From: Saccharopolyspora hordei
GTDB taxonomy: Bacteria > Actinomycetota > Actinomycetes > Mycobacteriales > Pseudonocardiaceae
DNA: 64,000 nt
Direction of reading: 5' to 3'
Assembly (NCBI RefSeq): GCF_013410345.1
Contig: NZ_JACCFJ010000001.1
Span: 5,535,501-5,599,500, forward strand
Shown: positions 33,034 through 42,120 of the stretch, one piece after another
Position numbering within the stretch: position 1 is the stretch's first letter
Layout: the number at the start of each line of letters is the position of its first letter
Translations under genes and position numbers: made by a program
Notes under the pieces: model-generated
Databases searched by the model: none
Seen by the model: the letters and a program-made list of their open reading frames with translations, nothing else
Told to the model about the DNA's origin: nothing

Positions 33034-36000
33034 CGGGGGACCTGCCTTCCGGCCGGGTGGACCGGGCAGCAGGTGCGGGCCGGGCAGCGAGGGCAGTCGG
33101 AGTTCTCCGCGGCCACGTAGACCGGGCCGAGGCTGTCGGCGGCGGCCTTGTGCACCACGTCCAGCCACACCGCGATCCGCTCGTCGTCCAGCGCCTGCTG
33201 GGCGCGCTCGGTGGCCGCCCCCGTGCGGTCGGCCTTCGCCACGTACAGCAGCCGGGCCCCGCCCGGGCCGTCGTGCTCGCCGAACGCACCGAGGGCGGCG
33301 GCGAGCTGGTAGACCGCCAGCTGCGGGTGCTCCTCGGCGTCGCCCTTGCTGACCGGGTTCTTGCCCGTCTTGACGTCGACCACGACGGGTCGGCCCTCGC
33401 CGTCGACCTCCAGCCGGTCGACCCGCCCGCGCAGCCGCAGCCACGGGCCGCCCTCTCGGGCGGGCACCGTGACGTCGAGGTCCTGCTCCACACCGACCTG
33501 GGTGAGCTCGGACCGCGACTGCGCCAGCCAGGTCACGAACGCGTCGAGCATCCCCTCCACGCGCTGGCGCTCCTTGCGGGAGAACCAGGGGGCACCGGCG
33601 TCCACCGACTCCCAGGCGTCGTCGAGGGCCTTGCGCAGCTGCGCCGCGTCCGCGCCGTCCGCGGCCGCCTGCACGAGCGCGTGCACCAGGGTCCCGGTGA
33701 TCGAGGCGAGCTCGGCGGTGTCCTGACCGCCGTGCCGCTCCACCAGCCAGCGCAGCGGGCACTTCGCCAGTACGTCCACAGTGGAGGGTGAAACGCGCAC
33801 CGGCTCGTCACCGGTCACCAGCGGCCGCTCCGTGGAGGGCTCCGGCAGCCCGTACCAGGTGTCCGGGCTGGCGCCCGGGACGCCCGCCGCCGCCAGCCGC
33901 GCCAGCTGCTTCGCCGCGCGCCGGCGCCGTCGCGGCTCGGCTTCGGCGTCGCACACCACCCGGCGCAGCTCGCCGACCAGGTCGGCCAGCGCCAGACCGC
34001 GCTCCGGGCGGGCGATCGGCCGCTCCACCACGTCGGGGTCGCTGTCCACGCCCTCCAGCTCGTCGAGGAACCGCGAGGGCTGGGCGTCCTCCCCGCGCAC
34101 CGCGCTGACCAGCAGGTTCCGCCGCGCCCGGCTGGCCGCGACGCGCAGCAGCCGGCGTTCTTCGGCCAGCAGCGGGGCGGTGGCCGACACCCGCTCGGCG
34201 TCCATCCCGGACAGCACGTCCACCAGCCGCTCCACGCCGAGCAGCGAGCCGCGCAGCCGCAGGTCGGGCCAGACGCCCTCCTGGACGCCGGGGATCGCCA
34301 CGACCTCCCACTCCTGGCCGCTCGCGGCGTGCGCGGTGAGCACCTGGACGGCGTTGTCGCGGGGCGCGGTCGGGGCCAGCGAGCTGCCCGCGATCTGCTG
34401 GCTGGTCAGGTAGTCGGCGAAGCCGGCGGCGTCCGCGCCGGGCAGCCGGTCGACGAACTGGGCGGCCGCGTCGAACAGCGAGACCACGGCGTCCAGGTCC
34501 CGGTCGGCCTGCGCGCCGACGGCGCCGCCCCGCTCGGTCTGCGCCAGCCAGCGCTTCTCCAGACCGCTGGCCTTCCAGACCCGCCACAGGGTCTCCTCGA
34601 CGCTGTGCCCGGCCCGCACCGACTCGGTGGCCGTGCGCAGCAACGCCGCGACCCGGCGGGCGGGTTCGGCGGCGGAGTCCTCCAGCGCTGCGAGGCGGTC
34701 GTCGTCCTGCAGCACCTCCACCAGCAGTTCCCCGCTGCCGCGGTCGCCGCCCGCGGCGAGTTCGAGGCGGCGGAGCCCGCGGCGCAGCCGGCGCAGCGCC
34801 AGCGGGTCGGCGCCGCCGAGCGGCGAGGCGAGCAGTTCGGCGGCGGCCTCCGGGTCGAGCTCGTGCGGCCGCGCGGCGCACCGCAGGAGTGTCAACAGTG
34901 GACGGACCGCGGTGCGCTGCGCCAGCGGGACGTCGTCGACCGGCAGCGCGATCGGCACGCCCGCGGCGAGCAGCGCGCGGCGCAGCACCGGCAGCGACAG
35001 ACCGGTGGAGCGCACCACGACCGCCATCTCCGACCACGGGACCTCGTCGAGCAGGTGCGCCCGGCGCAGCTGGTCGGCGACCCAGTGCGCCTCCTGCGCT
35101 TCGGTGGCGAACAGCCGCACCTGCACCGCCCCGTCGGGACTGTCCTCGGGCTCGACCAGCCTGCGCTGCGGGCCCGAGCCCGGCAGCCGCTCGGCCAACC
35201 GCTGCACCGCTTCGCGGACCGCCTTGGACATGCGGTGGTCGATGGTGAGCACCTCGGTGCTGTCGCCGTCCGGGTCGGAGTCCACCAGGCAGCGCGGGTC
35301 GGCGCCGCGGAAGGAGTACACGGCCTGGTCCGGGTCGCCGACGAGCACGAACTCGGTGGCGGTGTCACCGAGCCGCCTGATCAGCCAGTACTGCTGCGGG
35401 TCCAGGTGCTGCGCGTCGTCGACGAACACGTAGCGCACCCGGTCCTGCTCGGCGGCGAGCAGCCCGGGATCGGTGTCGAAGGCCAGCAGCGCCGAGCCGA
35501 CCAGCTCGGCGGCGTCCAGCGCGGGCGCCTGCGCGCCTCCGGCGCCGCGCAGCAGGGTGACCTGCTCGTACTGCCGGGCGAACGTGCCTGCGGCGACCCA
35601 CTCGGGCCGGTCGTGCTGGCGGCCGAGCGCCACCAGCCGCTCCGGGCCCACGCCGCGCTCGGCGGCGCGCAGCAGGAGGTCGCGCAGCTCCTCGGCGAAG
35701 CCGGGGACGGACAGCGCCGGGCGCAGCGGCTCCGGCCAGTCACGGGCCCCTTCCTCCACGTCACCGGCCAGCAGCTCGCGCACCAGCGCGTCCTGGTCCG
35801 GGCCGTTGAGCAGCTGGGGCGGCGGCAGCTCGTCGCGCACGGCCTGCAGCCGCAGCACCGCGAAGGCGTAGGAGTGCACGGTCCGCACCAGGGGTTCGGG
35901 CGCGGTGCGCAGCTCGGAGGAGGTGCCGGTGAGCAGCCGGGTGATCTCGGTGCGCATCCACGCCGCGGCGCGCCGGCTCGCGGTGAGCACCAGGACGTTC

Positions 36001-36200
36001 TCCGGCGAGACCCCGCGGTGGCGGATCCGGTCCGCGGCCAGCTCGGCGATGAGCGTGCTCTTGCCGGTCCCGGGGCCGCCGAGCACGCGGAGGAAGCCGA
36101 AGGAGTGCTCCAGCACCCGCCGGCCGGCCGCGTCCCAGGTGGTGCGCCGCCGCGCGCGGTCGGCGCGGCGCACGAGGACGGGCGCGGTCGGGGAAGCCAC
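33030..36200 (-). CDS. adnA: AdnA subunit of AdnAB helicase-nuclease
   Basis: 1056 residues. UvrD-like motor with Walker [10 protein letters not shown] at 41-49, but motif II reads [11 protein letters not shown] rather than DExx-Q as in AdnB. The C-terminal RecB-type nuclease has [20 protein letters not shown] and QLAVYQLAA, and a final Cys cluster ([15 protein letters not shown]) is the AddB-like Fe-S motif. Partner of AdnB in double-strand-break resection. The GTG start is where similarity begins ([16 protein letters not shown]); I see no good ribosome site. Confidence 0.94.
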   Translation of the reverse strand: MASPTAPVLVRRADRARRRTTWDAAGRRVLEHSFGFLRVLGGPGTGKSTLIAELAADRIRHRGVSPENVLVLTASRRAAAWMRTEITRLLTGTSSELRTAPEPLVRTVHSYAFAVLRLQAVRDELPPPQLLNGPDQDALVRELLAGDVEEGARDWPEPLRPALSVPGFAEELRDLLLRAAERGVGPERLVALGRQHDRPEWVAAGTFARQYEQVTLLRGAGGAQAPALDAAELVGSALLAFDTDPGLLAAEQDRVRYVFVDDAQHLDPQQYWLIRRLGDTATEFVLVGDPDQAVYSFRGADPRCLVDSDPDGDSTEVLTIDHRMSKAVREAVQRLAERLPGSGPQRRLVEPEDSPDGAVQVRLFATEAQEAHWVADQLRRAHLLDEVPWSEMAVVVRSTGLSLPVLRRALLAAGVPIALPVDDVPLAQRTAVRPLLTLLRCAARPHELDPEAAAELLASPLGGADPLALRRLRRGLRRLELAAGGDRGSGELLVEVLQDDDRLAALEDSAAEPARRVAALLRTATESVRAGHSVEETLWRVWKASGLEKRWLAQTERGGAVGAQADRDLDAVVSLFDAAAQFVDRLPGADAAGFADYLTSQQIAGSSLAPTAPRDNAVQVLTAHAASGQEWEVVAIPGVQEGVWPDLRLRGSLLGVERLVDVLSGMDAERVSATAPLLAEERRLLRVAASRARRNLLVSAVRGEDAQPSRFLDELEGVDSDPDVVERPIARPERGLALADLVGELRRVVCDAEAEPRRRRRAAKQLARLAAAGVPGASPDTWYGLPEPSTERPLVTGDEPVRVSPSTVDVLAKCPLRWLVERHGGQDTAELASITGTLVHALVQAAADGADAAQLRKALDDAWESVDAGAPWFSRKERQRVEGMLDAFVTWLAQSRSELTQVGVEQDLDVTVPAREGGPWLRLRGRVDRLEVDGEGRPVVVDVKTGKNPVSKGDAEEHPQLAVYQLAAALGAFGEHDGPGGARLLYVAKADRTGAATERAQQALDDERIAVWLDVVHKAAADSLGPVYVAAENSDCPRCPARTCCPVHPAGRQVPR

Positions 36201-36359
36201 GCACCGATGGAACCACGCGGCGACGACGAGATCGCGATGGGCTCGCGGACGGCCCCGTGATCTCGCCCGCAGGCGGCGCGCCTCCCGAACGCCGTTCGGC
36301 GCCTGCGGTTTTCCCGCTCGCTCAGCGCACCTCACTGTGAAATCAAGTCCGACTTTTGG

Positions 36360-36371
36360 TGGTACAGACCT
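36360..36371 (+). promoter_or_regulatory. DasR-like element upstream of chitinase
   Basis: TGGTACAGACCT matches 9 of 12 positions of the DasR core TGGTCTAGACCA that controls chitin/GlcNAc genes in Streptomyces and Saccharopolyspora. It lies 92 bp before the chitinase GTG. The rest of the 36201-36462 gap shows no gene. Confidence 0.45.
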
Positions 36372-36462
36372 TTTTGCGCCTCTGGCAGTGTTCCGGATCA
36401 CCACGGGCTCCCCCGCCCGTGACCTGCGAAAGCAGGCCCCGAACGCCCCGAAGGAGGAAACC

Positions 36463-37443
36463 GTGAGCAAGGTCCGGAAGAGCCTGCTTGCCTGTGCCGC
36501 GGCGACGGCCGCGCTCGCCCTCGGCGCTGTCCCCGCGCTGAGCGCCGAGGCGCCCGACGCCCCCGCCGCCGCCTCTCCGTCCGCGGCCGCGCCCTACCTC
36601 TACAACGGCTGGGGCAACCCGCCGGCGGTCAGCGAGGTGATGAGCGCCACCGGCATCAAGGACTTCACGCTGGCGTTCATCCTCTCCGACGGCACCTGCA
36701 ACCCGGCCTGGGACGGCACCCGGCCGCTGGACGGCCCGGACAAGGCCACGATCGACGAGGTCCGCGCCGGCGGCGGCGACGTCATCCCGTCCATCGGCGG
36801 CTGGTCCGGCAACAAGCTCGGCGAGGTCTGCCAGGACGCGCAGTCGCTGGCCGGGGCGTACCAGAAGGTCATCGACGCCTACGGGCTCAAGGCCATCGAC
36901 ATCGACATCGAGGCGTCGGAGTTCGAGACCCCCGAGGTGCAGGACCGGGTCCTCGAGGCGCTCAAGGCGGTCAAGGAGGCCAACCCCGGCCTGCAGACCG
37001 TGATCACCATGGGCACCACGACCGCCGGGCCGAACGAGCACGGCCAGCGGCTGATCACCAAGGCCGCGGAGATCGGCGCGGACATCGACGTGTGGACGCA
37101 GATGCCGTTCAACTTCGGCGGCACGGACATGGCGGCCGACACCATCAGCGCCACCGAGGGGCTCAAGGAGCAGCTCAAGAGCGCCTTCGGCTACAGCGAC
37201 GCGGAGGCGTACGCGCACGCCGGCATCTCCTCGATGAACGGCAACACCGACAGCGGTGAGGTCGTCACCCCGGCCGACTTCCAGGAGATGGCCGACTACG
37301 CCAAGGAGAAGGGCCTCGGCCGGTTCACCTTCTGGTCGGTGAACCGGGACCGCCCGTGCGACGGTGGCGGCGCGGACTCCTGCAGCGGCATCGACCAGCA
37401 GCCGTGGGAGTTCACCTCGATCGTCGCCGGCTTCCAGGGCTGA
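36463..37443 (+). CDS. Secreted GH18 chitinase
   Basis: 326 residues. Sec signal peptide ([20 protein letters not shown], cleavage after about ALSAEA), an Ala/Pro linker, then a GH18 TIM barrel. It shows SIGGWSGN (strand 3) and IDIDIE with the catalytic DxDxE, though the usual leading D-G of DGxDxDxE is K-A here. [10 protein letters not shown] and [13 protein letters not shown] are late-barrel motifs. There is no chitin-binding module. GTG with AAGGAGG 6 nt upstream. Likely degrades chitin; a DasR-like box upstream fits. Confidence 0.92.
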   Translation: MSKVRKSLLACAAATAALALGAVPALSAEAPDAPAAASPSAAAPYLYNGWGNPPAVSEVMSATGIKDFTLAFILSDGTCNPAWDGTRPLDGPDKATIDEVRAGGGDVIPSIGGWSGNKLGEVCQDAQSLAGAYQKVIDAYGLKAIDIDIEASEFETPEVQDRVLEALKAVKEANPGLQTVITMGTTTAGPNEHGQRLITKAAEIGADIDVWTQMPFNFGGTDMAADTISATEGLKEQLKSAFGYSDAEAYAHAGISSMNGNTDSGEVVTPADFQEMADYAKEKGLGRFTFWSVNRDRPCDGGGADSCSGIDQQPWEFTSIVAGFQG

Positions 37444-37450
37444 GCACGCA

Positions 37451-37495
37451 CCGCGGACGGCCCGCCCCGCTGCCCGGGCGGGTCGTCCGCCGCGG
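37451..37495 (+). terminator. Terminator after chitinase
   Basis: Long imperfect stem, CCGCGGACG.GCCCGCCC against GGGCGGG.CGTCCGCCGCGG, with an 8-nt loop. Confidence 0.65.
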
Positions 37496-37506
37496 CTGAC
37501 CGGCGG

Positions 37507-37512
37507 TAGCGT
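37507..37512 (+). promoter_or_regulatory. -10 box for leaderless alkyltransferase-like gene
   Basis: TAGCGT, 7 nt, then GTG at 37520. Confidence 0.45.
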
Positions 37513-37519
37513 CGGTGCC

Positions 37520-37809
37520 GTGGACGAGGAGACGGTGGAGCAGGTGCGGGCGGTCGTGGCGTCGATCCCGCCCGGGTCGGTGCTCTCCTACGGCGACGTG
37601 GCCGAGCTCGCCGGGCTGCGCTCGGCGCGGCTCGTGGGGCGCGTCCTCGCCGAGGACGGCGCCGACCTGCCGTGGCACCGGGTCCTGCGCGCCGACGGCA
37701 CGGTCGCCGACCACCTCCGGCACCGCCAGCTGGAGCTGCTGCGCGCCGAGGGCGTGCTCGCCGACGGCGCCCGCGTCGACGGCGAGCACGCCACCGCTGG
37801 GGTTCCTGA
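37520..37809 (+). CDS. Alkyltransferase-like (ATL) protein, 3' frameshift
   Basis: DNA-binding MGMT-type domain: PPGSVLSYGDVAELAGL and RLVGRVLAEDGADLPWHRVLRADGT. The alkyl-acceptor Cys of PCHRV is Trp (PWHRV), so it is an ATL protein that senses alkylated bases, Rv3204-like. The frame has no stop near the expected end and runs far into the opposite-strand hemD gene. One extra base near 37781-37784 would restore an end reading RARHRWGS and stop at 37809, matching the family length of about 97. Either a real one-base deletion or a sequence error. Confidence 0.75.
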
Positions 37810-37825
37810 CGTCCACTGCGGACGG

Positions 37826-38653
37826 TCAGCGCGCCGCGAACGCCGGGAGCTCGTCGGCCACCAGGCGCACCAGGTTCGCGGTGCGCGAGCGCTCCGGCGT
37901 GACGTGCGGCAGTCCCGCCGCCGCGAGCGGGGCCGCGGTGACCGGCCCGACGCAGGCGACGAGGACGTCGTCGCGCAGCACCTCCCGCAGCCGCTCGCCG
38001 CGCCCGGTGCGGTCCGCCCGGGCGAGGAAGTTCGTGGCCGCGGGCGCGCTGGTGAACGTCAGCGCGTCCACCTCCCCGCGCAGCGTCGCGTCGAGCAGCT
38101 CGTCCAGCGGGCCCAGGTCCACCGGGTCCGTCCAGCGGTAGACGGTCACCGGGACCACCTCCGCCCCCGCGTCGCGCAACGCCCCGCGGAAGGCGAGCAT
38201 CGGGTCGCCGTGCACCTGGAGCACCACGCGCTTGCCCGCCAGGTCCTGCTCCAGCAGGTGCGCCAGCACCTCGGCGGACTCCTCCGACGGCGAGGTGAAG
38301 GACTCCACCAGACCGGCACCGCGCACCGCGCCGCGCGCCTTCGCGCCGCGCGCCACCACCTCGGCGGACCGCAGGTGCTCCCGCAGCCGCTCGCCGACAC
38401 CGGTCTGGTCGGCGGCCTCGAACCAGCCGCGGAACCCGACCCCGGTGATCGCCACGACGTGGTCGACCGGCGCGGCCAGCACCTCCTGGGTCGCCGCGGC
38501 GAGCTCGCCGTCCTCCGGCAGCGGCACCGTGTGCATCGCCGCCCCGAACACCACGCGAGCACCCCGCCGGGCGAGCAGCGCCCCGATCTCCTCGGCCTTG
38601 CGCTCGGCCGTCACGCCCACCGTGAAGCCGCGCAGCGGCTGGTCCTCCTCCAC
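37826..38653 (-). CDS. hemD: Uroporphyrinogen-III synthase-like protein
   Basis: 275 residues with the HemD fold: FTVGVTAERKAEEIGALLARRGARVVFGAAMH at the start, VDHVVAITGVGFRGWF, VHGDPMLAFRGALRDAGAEVVPVTVYRW, and VDALTFTSAPAATNFLA plus VACVGPVTAAPLAAAG late. It cyclises hydroxymethylbilane in haem/corrinoid synthesis. Actinobacteria often carry a second HemD-like protein fused to or acting as a regulator (Rv0260c type); this copy lacks the regulator domain and stands apart from other hem genes. GTG start with an AGGA nearby. Confidence 0.85.
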   Translation of the reverse strand: MEEDQPLRGFTVGVTAERKAEEIGALLARRGARVVFGAAMHTVPLPEDGELAAATQEVLAAPVDHVVAITGVGFRGWFEAADQTGVGERLREHLRSAEVVARGAKARGAVRGAGLVESFTSPSEESAEVLAHLLEQDLAGKRVVLQVHGDPMLAFRGALRDAGAEVVPVTVYRWTDPVDLGPLDELLDATLRGEVDALTFTSAPAATNFLARADRTGRGERLREVLRDDVLVACVGPVTAAPLAAAGLPHVTPERSRTANLVRLVADELPAFAAR

Positions 38654-38701
38654 GGCCCCATCCTCACACCCGGTGGCGGCGGTGGTGAAGCGGACCGCGG
38701 C

Positions 38702-39499
38702 CTAGAGCACTTCGAGGACCATCTGGGAAGCGCGTTCCAGACCGGTCAGGGTCTGCGCCGTCGCGCGCGGGTGCAGGGCGTGCACCGCCAGCCGGAACAG
38801 CAGCGCCCGCAGCAGCGCCTGCGGCCAGTCGGCCAGGTGCGACCAGCGTTCCACGATCGCCGCGTCCGCGCCGCCCCACGCCAGCGCGTCGATCACCACG
38901 ACCGCGGCCGCCCACTCCGCGGGCCGCCAGTACGGGTTGAAGTCGATGATGCCGGGCGGGGCGTCGTCGGCGAACAACACGTTGCCGAACAGGTCGCCGT
39001 GCACCACCTGCGGTCCCAACTGGACCTCGCGCCGCGAGCCGGCGAGCACGTCGTAGAGCCGCCCGCCCTTCTCCTCCGGCAGCGCGTACTCCTCCTCGCC
39101 CCAGGCCATCCGGTCGGCGAGCGCGTAGATGTCCTGGCGGGTCTGGAGGAACCGCGGCCGGGCGAGGAACCGGCTCGCCGAGTGCAGGCGCAGCGACATC
39201 GCCACCACGTCGTCGTGCCGAGGTTCGGCGCGACCGGCGATGTTCCGGCTGGCCGACCACCCGGACACCACCCAGCGGCCGTCGGTGGAGCGGACCGGGC
39301 GGGACACCCGCACCTCGTCCGGCTCCAGCAGGTCGAGGGTCTGCGCGACCCACGCGGCCTCGGCGGTGTTGGCGGCGGGCTTGAGCACGATGTCCCCGCA
39401 CCGCCAGGCGACCGCGCCCTCGAGCGGTTCCGGGTCCTCGACGCGCGCACCGAATGCCGCGCGCACGTGCGGCGGTGGCGGCTCCGGCGTAAGACTCAC
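38702..39499 (-). CDS. TIGR02569-type aminoglycoside phosphotransferase-fold protein
   Basis: 265 residues, Rv3205c counterpart. The kinase-like fold shows VVHGDLFGNVLF (catalytic HGD.xxN) and PPGIIDFNPYW (metal-binding D). N-terminal text HVRAAFGARVEDPEPLEGA is typical. The actinobacterial family has no known substrate. The GTG at 39499 is set by a TAGCGT box 7 nt upstream (leaderless). Follows moeZ on the same strand after that gene's terminator. Confidence 0.87.
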   Translation of the reverse strand: MSLTPEPPPPHVRAAFGARVEDPEPLEGAVAWRCGDIVLKPAANTAEAAWVAQTLDLLEPDEVRVSRPVRSTDGRWVVSGWSASRNIAGRAEPRHDDVVAMSLRLHSASRFLARPRFLQTRQDIYALADRMAWGEEEYALPEEKGGRLYDVLAGSRREVQLGPQVVHGDLFGNVLFADDAPPGIIDFNPYWRPAEWAAAVVVIDALAWGGADAAIVERWSHLADWPQALLRALLFRLAVHALHPRATAQTLTGLERASQMVLEVL

Positions 39500-39506
39500 G
39501 CGCCTG

Positions 39507-39512
39507 ACGCTA
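39507..39512 (-). promoter_or_regulatory. -10 box, leaderless TIGR02569 gene
   Basis: TAGCGT on the minus strand, 7 nt, then GTG. Confidence 0.45.
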
Positions 39513-39575
39513 CCGCGATGATCGCCGAATCCACAGCAGGCACTCCGAAGCCCGCGCACTTCACGCCGAACGGCG

Positions 39576-39611
39576 GCGGGCCGGCGGGTGCCACCGCACC
39601 CGCCGGCCCGC
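39576..39611 (-). terminator. Terminator after moeZ
   Basis: Perfect 15-bp stem GCGGGCCGGCGGGTG and complement, 6-nt loop, 46 nt past the moeZ stop. Confidence 0.8.
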
Positions 39612-39657
39612 TGCCGCGTCGTGACGCGCGCCACCGTCCCCCCTGGGACGGACGCGC

Positions 39658-40830
39658 TCAGTACGTCGGGAGGCTCGGGTCGACCTCCTTGGCCCAGCCG
39701 AGGACACCGCCACCGACGTGCACCGCGTCCGAGAAGCCGGCCTTGTGCAGGGCGGCCAGCGCCTCCGCCGAACGGCCACCGGACTTGCAGTGCAGGACGA
39801 TCTTGCGGTCCTGCGGCAGCTCCGCCAGCGCCTCGCCGGAGAGGATGCGGTCCTTCGGGATCAGCTTCGAGCCCTCGATCTTGACGATCTCGTACTCGTG
39901 CGGCTCCCGGACGTCGATCAGCTCGAACTTCTCGCCCCGGTCGAACATCTCCTTGAGCTCGGTCGGGGTGATGGTGCTGCCCGCCGCGGCCTGCTGCGCG
40001 TCGGCGGAGACCACACCGCAGAACGCCTCGTAGTCGATCAGCTCGGTGATCGGCTTCGCGTCCGGGTCCTTGCGGATCTTGACGGTGCGGTAGCTCATCT
40101 CGAGCGCGTCGTAGATCATCAGCCGGCCGAGCAGCGTCTCGCCGATGCCGGTGATCAGCTTGATCGCCTCGTTGACCATGATCGAGCCGATGGAGGCGCA
40201 CAGCACGCCGAGGACACCGCCCTCGGCGCACGAGGGCACCATGCCGGGCGGCGGCGGCTCGGGGTAGAGGTCGCGGTAGTTCGGGCCGTACTGGTCCCAG
40301 AACACGCTGGCCTGGCCCTCGAAGCGGAAGATCGAGCCCCAGACGTACGGCTTGCCGAGCAGCACGGCCGCGTCGTTGACCAGGTACCGGGTGGCGAAGT
40401 TGTCCGTGCCGTCCAGGATCAGGTCGTAGTCGCGGAAGATGTCGAGCGCGTTCTCCGACGTCAGGTGCGTCTGGTGCAGGTTCACCTTGACGAACGGGTT
40501 GACCTCGGCGATCGAGTCGCGCGCCGACTCGGCCTTCGGCCGCCCGAGGTCGGACTGCCCGTGGATGACCTGGCGGTGCAGGTTGGACTCGTCGACCTCG
40601 TCGAACTCCACGATGCCCAGGGTGCCCACGCCGGCCGCTGCCAGGTACAGCAGCGCCGGGCTGCCCAAGCCGCCGGCGCCGACCACCAGCACCTTGGCGT
40701 TCTTCAGCCGCTTCTGCCCGTCCATCCCGACGTCCGGGATGATCAGGTGGCGGCTGTAGCGCGCGACCTCTTCCTTGGTCAGCTCAGCCGCCGGTTCGAC
40801 CAGCGGCGGCAGCGACGTTGCGCCGGACAT
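39658..40830 (-). CDS. moeZ: MoeZ: E1-like adenylyltransferase/sulfurtransferase
   Basis: 390 residues. ThiF/MoeB adenylation domain with nucleotide loop GAGGLGSPALLYLA at 51-64 and DGTDNFATRYLVND, then a C-terminal rhodanese domain with active Cys348 in HCKSGGRS. It adenylates and thiocarboxylates ubiquitin-like sulfur carriers (MoaD, CysO, ThiS). The ATG at 40830 has GGAGGAGGAG 7 nt upstream, so it beats the ATG 18 nt earlier. Rv3206c counterpart (392 aa there). Confidence 0.95.
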   Translation of the reverse strand: MSGATSLPPLVEPAAELTKEEVARYSRHLIIPDVGMDGQKRLKNAKVLVVGAGGLGSPALLYLAAAGVGTLGIVEFDEVDESNLHRQVIHGQSDLGRPKAESARDSIAEVNPFVKVNLHQTHLTSENALDIFRDYDLILDGTDNFATRYLVNDAAVLLGKPYVWGSIFRFEGQASVFWDQYGPNYRDLYPEPPPPGMVPSCAEGGVLGVLCASIGSIMVNEAIKLITGIGETLLGRLMIYDALEMSYRTVKIRKDPDAKPITELIDYEAFCGVVSADAQQAAAGSTITPTELKEMFDRGEKFELIDVREPHEYEIVKIEGSKLIPKDRILSGEALAELPQDRKIVLHCKSGGRSAEALAALHKAGFSDAVHVGGGVLGWAKEVDPSLPTY

Positions 40831-41001
40831 TCCCAGCTCCTCCTCCATGGTGGGCGCCACCCACGTGCGAGCACGTCGACGGCACCTCGAGCGTCCCCGG
40901 AGCGCCCGAACGCGGGCCTCACGGAATCTGCAACGCAAGACTCCCCGATGGTCTTCCGCAACCCCAAACCGCTCCCACACTCCGGGACGCCCGCGCGGGC
41001 G

Positions 41002-42018
41002 TCACCCGAGGGGGAACGGCCAGGGGTTCGGCTTGCAGACGAAACCGTCCGCGGGGATCTTCGTGCCCTGGTCAGCGATCTTGTTGAGCTCGTGCAGCTC
41101 GTTGTTCGAGACGCTGAAGGTCTGCTGCATCATCACCGGCGCCAGCCCGCCCTGCGTGGGGCAGCCCACGTGCTTGTTGCCGAAGACGTGGCCGACCTCG
41201 TGGTTGACCGCGTACCGGCGGTAGCTGCCGAGGTCGCCCTGGTACGCCACCGCACCGCGCACCCAGCGGGCCGCGCTGAGGTAGACGATCTCGCCCTTGC
41301 GGCACGAGCTGTCGTAGGGCACGCCGTTGCTGTAGTCGCACGCCTCGCGCGCGGTCTGCTGGCTGACCAGGATCACCCGGAAGTCCGGGCTCGGGCCGTC
41401 GGCGTCCACCCGCTGCAGCGAGATCGGCCCGGAGCTGGTGCCGCCCTGCGGGTTGGTCCAGCTGCGCGGGTCGGACAGCGTCGCCTGCACCACGCTGCCG
41501 AACTCGGCCTCGGGGTCGCCCAGCTCCACCCCGACCTCGATCTCGACGGTGTAGCGGTACAGCCGCCCGTCGCCGACCCTCTCGGACGTGCCGGGCAGCA
41601 CCCGGAACGTGCGCGCGCCGGTCTCCGGGATCGGGCCGCCGGGGGGCAGGTCGGCGGAGAACATGTCCGAGCTGAACTTCTGCCCCGGTGCCGCTTCGGT
41701 GACGACCGGCTCGTCCGGGGCGTCCGCCCCGATCGCGGCCTGGCTCTCGGTCTCGGTGCTGGCGTCGCCGTCGCCGGGCCGGACGGTCTGGAACACGGCG
41801 AGCGCGCTGATCACCACCAGCAGCGGGACCGCGTAGACCCGCCAGCCGTACCGGGACAGCACGCCCTCGCGCCGGGGCGCCGCCTCGTCGAGGTCCTCGT
41901 CGGGCTCGGGGTCCCAGGACGCCGCGAGCGGCTCGCCCGCCTGTGCTCGAGGAGTGCCACGACCGGCCGGGCGGCGGTCGCCTGAGGTGTCACGAGATCG
42001 TTGCGGCGGGCGGGTCAC
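41002..42018 (-). CDS. DUF3152 membrane-anchored metzincin-like protein
   Basis: 338 residues, Rv3207c counterpart. A disordered N-terminus (to about 55), one TM (VYAVPLLVVISALAVFQTV, about 62-80), an acidic linker, then an outer domain with HEVGHVFGNKH at 273-283, which is a full HExxHxxGxxH zinc motif. Cys in DYSNGVPYDSSC, KHVGCP and GFVCKP may form disulphides. GTG start; an upstream extension is Cys/Gly-rich and unlikely. Predicted protease; substrate unknown. Confidence 0.9.
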   Translation of the reverse strand: MTRPPQRSRDTSGDRRPAGRGTPRAQAGEPLAASWDPEPDEDLDEAAPRREGVLSRYGWRVYAVPLLVVISALAVFQTVRPGDGDASTETESQAAIGADAPDEPVVTEAAPGQKFSSDMFSADLPPGGPIPETGARTFRVLPGTSERVGDGRLYRYTVEIEVGVELGDPEAEFGSVVQATLSDPRSWTNPQGGTSSGPISLQRVDADGPSPDFRVILVSQQTAREACDYSNGVPYDSSCRKGEIVYLSAARWVRGAVAYQGDLGSYRRYAVNHEVGHVFGNKHVGCPTQGGLAPVMMQQTFSVSNNELHELNKIADQGTKIPADGFVCKPNPWPFPLG

Positions 42019-42120
42019 GCACCATAGCGTGCCACAACCCGTTCCGCACCCTGTGTCACACCAGCCACTCCTCGTGGCGACCACGTCGAGGTGGCTGGCG
42101 GACCGGACGTGACCGGGGCG

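Noticed and set aside
29528-33352. 1274-codon open frame opposite adnB
   Set aside because: Antisense shadow of a clear helicase-nuclease gene; no motif on this strand.
37364-40033. Long frame running from the alkyltransferase-like gene through hemD and moeZ antisense
   Set aside because: Only the first 87 codons from 37520 show family similarity; the rest is antisense to real genes and results from the missing stop.
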